Assembly: GCA_016874095.1 (NCBI GenBank)
Contig: VGVH01000024.1
Location: forward strand, 1 to 37,771
From: Gammaproteobacteria bacterium
GTDB lineage: Bacteria > Pseudomonadota > Gammaproteobacteria > Steroidobacterales > GCA-2729495
DNA length: 37,771 bases
Direction of reading: 5' to 3'
The notes below the pieces were generated by a model, which was not told the origin of the DNA, searched no databases, and saw nothing but the letters and a program-made list of their open reading frames with translations. A program made the position numbers and the translations under genes. Shown here one piece after another: positions 34,367-37,771 of this stretch (the first letter of the stretch is position 1; every line of letters starts with the position of its first letter).

Positions 34367-36624
34367 CCGACGCCGTGACGCGGGGCCTCGCCCTCGCCCT
34401 TTTCTTCCTCTCGGGATTCGCGGCACTGCTCTACCAGGTGGTGTGGCAGCGGCTGCTGACGCTGGTCACGGGTCTCGACCTGCTGTCGGTAACCACGATC
34501 GTGGCCGCATTCATGCTGGGCATGGGCCTCGGCAACCTGGCCGGCGGACGCTGGGCCGACAGGATGTCACCGGCCACCCTGCTCGGCGGCTTTGCCGTCG
34601 CGGAGCTCGTGATCGGGGCCTCGGCCCTCTTCAGTGCACCGCTTTACCAGGACTTCTTCTACCGCGAAGTCGCCACCGCACTGCCCGCCCCCGCGGTCCT
34701 GGTGCTGGCCGCCGCCACGCTGCTCGTGCCGACCTTCTGCATGGGCCTGACGCTGCCGCTGCTCGCGAAAACCCTGACAACGCGCCTCGACCTCGCGCCC
34801 GACCGCGTGGGCGGACTGTACGGCTGGAACACGGTGGGCGCCGCGCTCGGCGCAGGGCTCGGCACCGCGCTGCTCATCCGCCGCGTGGGCTACGGCGATG
34901 CACTGCTCGCGGGCGCGATCCTGAACGGCGTCGCTGCCCTCGTCGCCTGCGGCATGGCCCTGCAGGCGCGCGCGCCCGGGACGGCGACGCAGCGGGCGAT
35001 CACCAGCAGCGCAACGGCTGCCGACACCACCGCGCCCACCGGTCTCACGCTGCGCGGCTGGACGGCACTGTACTTTCTGTCGGGCTTCATCGCGCTCGGT
35101 CTCGAACTCGTCTGGTTCAGGCTGCTCGGCGCGCTGCTCAAGCCGACGGCGTTCACCTTTCCGCTGCTGCTCTGCTTCTTCCTGACCGGCGTCGGGCTCG
35201 GAAGCCTCGTCGGACGGCGGCTGGCCGCGAGGAGCCGAGCGCCCTTTCGCCGGTTCCTGACGCTGCAGGCCGCGATCCCGCTGTACGCGGCGCTGTCGGT
35301 GACCGCACTCACCTGGGCAGCGGCTGACGGCCCGGGGGATGCGCTGGCGCGGTTGCGCGAGTACCTGGGCAGCTACGAACCGATCGCGTTCCGCTTCGAC
35401 TTCCTCGCGCTGAAACCGGACCAGCTCGCCTTCTACCTCGGCCTGCCCGCAGTGCTGATCCTGCCGCCGACGCTGCTGATGGGCCTGTCGTTTCCGTACA
35501 TGCAGCGCTGCGTGCAGTCGGATCTCGCGACGCTCGGAAGCCGGGTCGGGAGACTCCAGACCGCGAACATCGCCGGCAGCGTGGCGGGCGTCGTCGCGGT
35601 GGGCGCGCTGCTGCTCGAGATCGCCGGAACGGCGGGGACGCTGCGGCTGCTCGCGGCGGCAAGCCTCGTGTTCCTCTATCACCTGTGGACACAGCACACG
35701 CGCGTGCCGGTACGTGCCGCCGTCGTCGCCGGCGTCGCCGCCTGCATCGTCGCGGTTCCGGGCACGCAGCGGCTCTGGTCGGCGCTGCACGGAACGCCGC
35801 CGGATCGCGCCATCGTCGGCGAAGCGGCGTCAGGGCTCTCGGTCCTGACCAACGCGGCGGCCGACTTCAGTGCCCCGACGACGGTGTTCGTGAACGGCAT
35901 CGGCCAGAGCTGGGTGCCATTCGGCGGCGGCCACACGCTCCTCGGCCTCGTGCCGGTGCTGCTGCATCCGGCGCCGCGCGAGGTCCTCGTCATCGGCCTC
36001 GGTTCCGGAGACACGCTGTTCGCCGCCGCAGGCAACCCGGCGACCGTGCAGGCGACCGGCATCGAGATCATCGCTGCACAGCTGCCGACGCTCCGCCGCC
36101 TGCATGAGCGCCGCCCCTACGGCGGCCTGGAGGCACTGCTGTCCGACCCGCGCTTCCACCACGTCGCCGGTGATGGCCGCGGCTTCCTGATGCGCGCGAC
36201 GCGCCGCTACGACGTGATCGAAGCGGACGCGCTGCGCCCGGGCAGCGCCTACGCCGGCAATCTCTACTCGCGCGAGTACTTCGAGCTGGTGCGCAGTCGC
36301 CTCGCGCCGGGTGGCCTCGCCGTCACCTGGGCGCCGACGCAGCGCACGCGCACGACCTTCCACAGCGCGTTCCCGTTCACCGCATCGATCGACTGGATCG
36401 GGGTCGGCAGCAACGAGCCGATCCCGTTCGACCCGGCCGCGATCCGCGCCCGTGCCGCCGACCCCGCCCTGACCGCCTGGTACGCCCGCGCCGGCATCGA
36501 CATCGGCCCGATGGCCGCGTTCCTGCTGCAGGAGTTTCGCCGCCTCCCGCAACCGTGGGACGCCGCGCCACCCGCGGCGATAAACACGGACCTCTTCCCC
36601 CGCGACGAGCTGGCGGTGCCCTAG
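34363..36624 (+). CDS. Membrane-embedded spermidine synthase-like protein (fused MFS/SpeE)
   Basis: The 753-residue protein has an N-terminal half of roughly a dozen membrane spans (for example SGFAALLYQVVWQRLL and, repeated later, SGFIALGLELVWFRLL). A soluble C-terminal Rossmann domain follows from about residue 530. The two similar SGF repeats suggest internal duplication of the membrane part. The methyltransferase-like motif GLGSGD is at 545-550. Near residue 617, DVIEAD retains Asp622, aligned with the catalytic aspartate of aminopropyltransferases, while the next conserved aspartate of the DxxDP motif is Arg625. Polyamine synthesis is therefore uncertain. Start and stop are clear: ATG overlaps the upstream stop. 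No terminator hairpin with a T-run follows. Confidence 0.85.
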   Translation: MTDAVTRGLALALFFLSGFAALLYQVVWQRLLTLVTGLDLLSVTTIVAAFMLGMGLGNLAGGRWADRMSPATLLGGFAVAELVIGASALFSAPLYQDFFYREVATALPAPAVLVLAAATLLVPTFCMGLTLPLLAKTLTTRLDLAPDRVGGLYGWNTVGAALGAGLGTALLIRRVGYGDALLAGAILNGVAALVACGMALQARAPGTATQRAITSSATAADTTAPTGLTLRGWTALYFLSGFIALGLELVWFRLLGALLKPTAFTFPLLLCFFLTGVGLGSLVGRRLAARSRAPFRRFLTLQAAIPLYAALSVTALTWAAADGPGDALARLREYLGSYEPIAFRFDFLALKPDQLAFYLGLPAVLILPPTLLMGLSFPYMQRCVQSDLATLGSRVGRLQTANIAGSVAGVVAVGALLLEIAGTAGTLRLLAAASLVFLYHLWTQHTRVPVRAAVVAGVAACIVAVPGTQRLWSALHGTPPDRAIVGEAASGLSVLTNAAADFSAPTTVFVNGIGQSWVPFGGGHTLLGLVPVLLHPAPREVLVIGLGSGDTLFAAAGNPATVQATGIEIIAAQLPTLRRLHERRPYGGLEALLSDPRFHHVAGDGRGFLMRATRRYDVIEADALRPGSAYAGNLYSREYFELVRSRLAPGGLAVTWAPTQRTRTTFHSAFPFTASIDWIGVGSNEPIPFDPAAIRARAADPALTAWYARAGIDIGPMAAFLLQEFRRLPQPWDAAPPAAINTDLFPRDELAVP

Positions 36625-36643
36625 CCCCCGGCTCTCAAGGCCA

Positions 36644-36673
36644 TTGAGGCCAGCCCGGCCCGGCGAGTAGAAT
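36644..36673 (+). promoter_or_regulatory. Promoter of tRNA-Arg
   Basis: TTGAGG (36644-36649) and TAGAAT (36668-36673) are separated by 18 nt. The -10 ends 14 nt before the mature tRNA, so transcription would start about 7-8 nt upstream of it. The GC-rich GCCGCC right after the -10 resembles a stringent-control discriminator, as expected for a stable RNA gene. Confidence 0.65.
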
Positions 36674-36687
36674 GCCGCCTCTTTTGC

Positions 36688-36764
36688 GCACCCGTAGCTC
36701 AGCTGGATAGAGCACCAGGCTACGAACTTGGGGGTCGGGAGTTCGAATCTCTCCGGGTGCGCCA
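36688..36764 (+). tRNA. tRNA-Arg (anticodon ACG)
   Basis: The 77-nt sequence folds as a complete cloverleaf. The acceptor stem pairs GCACCCG with CGGGTGC and the discriminator is G. The D-arm contains AGCTGGATAGAGC, the anticodon stem is CCAGG/CTTGG with loop CTACGAA, and the T-arm is GGGAG/CTCTC with loop TTCGAAT. The anticodon ACG (36723 is its C) reads CGN arginine codons after A-to-I editing by TadA. The terminal CCA is encoded. It follows the spermidine synthase-like gene, and the DNA just downstream is less GC-rich, as is common where islands insert at tRNA genes. Confidence 0.95.
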
Positions 36765-36850
36765 GATTTCCTTATCAACGCAATCTGTTGGCGCCGCTTC
36801 GTCTTATCGTCTATAGCTTTGCTGACGGGACGAATCCGGCTCGTAGCAGC

Positions 36851-37270
36851 TCATAAACTCGGTTGCCCCCAGAATTTCTTAGACTCCGCAACAACCCTCA
36901 TAGTTGTCGCTTTATTGTCAAGGATGCCCCACTTCGCAGTCTCGGTAAAAGAAAAAGTCGATCGACAGCGGGTCGCGCGCTTCGGTAGTGACTCGAATAA
37001 GTGCGTACCCGCGCGCCCCGTCGAACGCATCAAGGTGTTGAACGATATCTGTCGGTCATTCCAAAAAAGATTGCTGATTTCGTAGGGTTCTCCGTCCACG
37101 TAGTCACGCCCCGAGACGCGCACGAGCGCGCCATCCTGGACTACCGTGAACTCTGATCTCCCCTCAACGCCACTCATCTCAATCCACGTGCCAACAAGGG
37201 GGTGGCGCCATGGCCTAAGAGCGGCCTTTGCGCCGCTCCGACGTTTTGCTTTTTGTCCTCGCTTGCGCAC
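36851..37270 (-). CDS. Hypothetical protein, possibly lipocalin-like
   Basis: I do not recognise this 139-residue protein with certainty. After a very basic N-terminus (MRKRGQKAKRR), residues 24 onward read HPLVGTWIEMSGVEG, EFTVVQDGALVRVSGRDYVDGEPYEISN and RQISFNTLMRSTGRAGTH. This beta-rich pattern is reminiscent of small lipocalin-type domains, but that is a guess. The start is GTG with an ideal AAGGAG site 8 nt upstream, which makes it a real gene. Its base composition is clearly less GC-rich than the rest of the window, and together with the adjacent tRNA and toxin-antitoxin genes this suggests horizontal origin. The opposite-strand open frame at 36819-37085 is its shadow. Confidence 0.6.
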   Translation of the reverse strand: MRKRGQKAKRRSGAKAALRPWRHPLVGTWIEMSGVEGRSEFTVVQDGALVRVSGRDYVDGEPYEISNLFWNDRQISFNTLMRSTGRAGTHLFESLPKRATRCRSTFSFTETAKWGILDNKATTMRVVAESKKFWGQPSL

Positions 37271-37278
37271 GTCAAATG

Positions 37279-37284
37279 CTCCTT
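37279..37284 (-). promoter_or_regulatory. Strong ribosome-binding site deciding a GTG start
   Basis: On the minus strand this reads AAGGAG, 8 nt before the GTG at 37270. It is the strongest Shine-Dalgarno sequence I noticed in the window and is the main reason to accept the 139-residue hypothetical gene as real. Confidence 0.7.
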
Positions 37285-37294
37285 ATAAGAAACC

Positions 37295-37348
37295 TCCAGA
37301 AGCCTCTGGACCGGCACGTCCGCAGTAATTACCGAATTCACCTGCGGA
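37295..37348. repeat. Two inverted repeats upstream of the hypothetical gene
   Basis: TCCAGA (37295-37300) and TCTGGA (37305-37310) form a perfect 6-bp hairpin with a 4-nt loop. TCCGCAG (37319-37325) and CTGCGGA (37342-37348) form a 7-bp inverted repeat around an AT-rich 16-nt centre. They lie in the leader or promoter of the minus-strand hypothetical gene and could be an operator. No T-run follows on either strand to suggest a terminator. Confidence 0.4.
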
Positions 37349-37453
37349 CTTCCGGGCCGCCGAAATCCCGAAGTTAACGATAGGACATTCGCGGCCCGTT
37401 TCCAGTCAATAAAGCGTGATTCGCAGCGTGATTCTGCCAGGCCGTGCTGCTAT

Positions 37454-37480
37454 GATAACAATACTCGCATTTTTGTTATC
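37454..37480 (+). promoter_or_regulatory. Palindromic operator of the toxin-antitoxin pair
   Basis: GATAACAA (37454-37461) and TTGTTATC (37473-37480) form a perfect 8-bp inverted repeat with an 11-nt spacer, ending 3 nt before the antitoxin ATG. A TATGAT -10-like sequence at 37451-37456 overlaps the left arm. This is the usual arrangement for autoregulation by a ribbon-helix-helix antitoxin, alone or with its toxin. The right arm occupies the place where a ribosome-binding site would be, and no Shine-Dalgarno is visible. Confidence 0.6.
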
Positions 37481-37483
37481 ACC

Positions 37484-37708
37484 ATGATCCGCACCCAGAT
37501 CAGCCTGTCGCCGACCGAGTACGCAGCCGCAAAGCGCGAGGCCGCGCGACTCGGCATTTCTCTGGCGGAGCTGCTGCGGCGGTCGCTGCGCTCGGTCGTG
37601 CCGCCGCAGGACGGGCCGCAGTGGATGCGTTACGCCGGCATGGTCAGCTCGGGCTCGGCAAGGGCTTCGGAGTCCGTCGACGATATCGTCTATGGCCACA
37701 AGGACTGA
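37484..37708 (+). CDS. Ribbon-helix-helix (CopG-like) antitoxin
   Basis: The 74-residue protein begins MIRTQISLSPTEYAAAKREA, a typical ribbon-helix-helix strand and helix, followed by ARLGISLAELLRRSLR for the second helix. An acidic, disordered-looking tail ends in SVDDIVYGHKD and would wrap and neutralise the toxin. It is a dimeric DNA-binding protein expected to bind the palindrome just upstream and repress its own operon. The downstream PIN-domain toxin gene starts 17 nt inside its 3' end, which couples translation. It is classed with VapB-type antitoxins by context; the exact subfamily is not assigned. Confidence 0.85.
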   Translation: MIRTQISLSPTEYAAAKREAARLGISLAELLRRSLRSVVPPQDGPQWMRYAGMVSSGSARASESVDDIVYGHKD

Positions 37709-37771
37709 GGCCTACGTCGATACGGGTGCGCTGATCGCCTTCGCGGACGCTTCGGACAGCCATCACGCGCT
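37692..37771 (+). CDS. PIN-domain toxin (VapC-like), N-terminal fragment cut by the window end
   Basis: Only the first 26 complete codons are present. They read MATRTEAYVDTGALIAFADA and then SDSHHA. The VDTGALIAFAD segment is the typical PIN-domain first strand, with an aspartate (Asp10) that binds the catalytic metal. PIN toxins such as VapC cut tRNA or rRNA. The frame is in the +1 register relative to the antitoxin and begins 17 nt before its stop. The gene continues past the window, so its length and integrity cannot be checked. Confidence 0.8.
   Translation, partial: MATRTEAYVDTGALIAFADASDSHHA

Noticed and set aside
36631-36657. Rho-independent terminator after the spermidine synthase-like gene
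   Set aside because: CTCAA/TTGAG is only a 5-bp stem with no T-run, and its right arm doubles as the tRNA -35 element.
36765-37771. Attachment-site repeat of the tRNA 3' end
   Set aside because: No copy of the T-arm or acceptor sequence appears downstream within the window.
1-37771. CRISPR arrays, insertion sequences, phage genes or additional RNA genes
   Set aside because: No spaced direct repeats, transposase or integrase motifs, or second cloverleaf were found on either strand.

Overview
The window is GC-rich, densely packed bacterial chromosome, with many start/stop overlaps, frequent GTG starts and almost no intergenic space. A lipoprotein cytochrome, an outer-membrane porin, an RND pump, Tat-type signals and a CPXCG-motif protein mark a Gram-negative, aerobically respiring proteobacterium. 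A high-GC gammaproteobacterium is my best guess; the genus cannot be read from this sequence. No phage, insertion sequence or CRISPR array was seen.

Layout. (1) 16-1051: moaC and a small membrane protein, minus strand. (2) 1091-5413: an aconitase-superfamily pair (leuC/leuD-like), a class III CoA-transferase and an HMG-CoA-lyase-family lyase. Together they look like a citraconate/(R)-citramalate to acetyl-CoA plus pyruvate module rather than leucine biosynthesis. (3) 9610-5418, minus strand: a five-gene run encoding two DUF1838 proteins with Tat-like signals, an IorA-type [2Fe-2S] subunit with no molybdenum subunit beside it, a lipoprotein cytochrome c and a porin. This is the least explained system in the window. 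(4) 9718-12405: a saccharopine/lysine dehydrogenase-like enzyme and an ALDH7-type dehydrogenase (probable lysine catabolism), convergent with an FAD-linked oxidase (12415-13995). (5) 20287-14061, minus strand: moaA, fdhD and the giant helicase gene lhr, 2-9 nt apart. (6) 20441-25498: a quinone oxidoreductase, xdhC, moeA and an ABC exporter, each overlapping the next by a few bases. (7) 25506-25957: a broken SRPBCC gene. (8) 28442-25977, minus strand: an omega-aminotransferase and alanine dehydrogenase, which form a pyruvate/alanine cycle. (9) 28585-32792: an RND adaptor and pump. (10) 32847-36624: moaB, gloB, a CPXCG mini-protein and a membrane-bound spermidine-synthase-like protein. (11) 36688-36764: tRNA-Arg(ACG). 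Beyond it, AT-richer DNA carries a hypothetical gene and a ribbon-helix-helix/PIN toxin-antitoxin pair cut by the window end.

Molybdenum cofactor is a recurring theme. moaC, moaA, fdhD, xdhC, moeA and moaB lie in four separate places, and the only visible candidate for a molybdenum hydroxylase subunit is the orphan IorA-like protein. The xdhC/moeA pair would supply sulfurated cofactor to such hydroxylases, and fdhD serves formate dehydrogenase. The large subunits must be outside the window.
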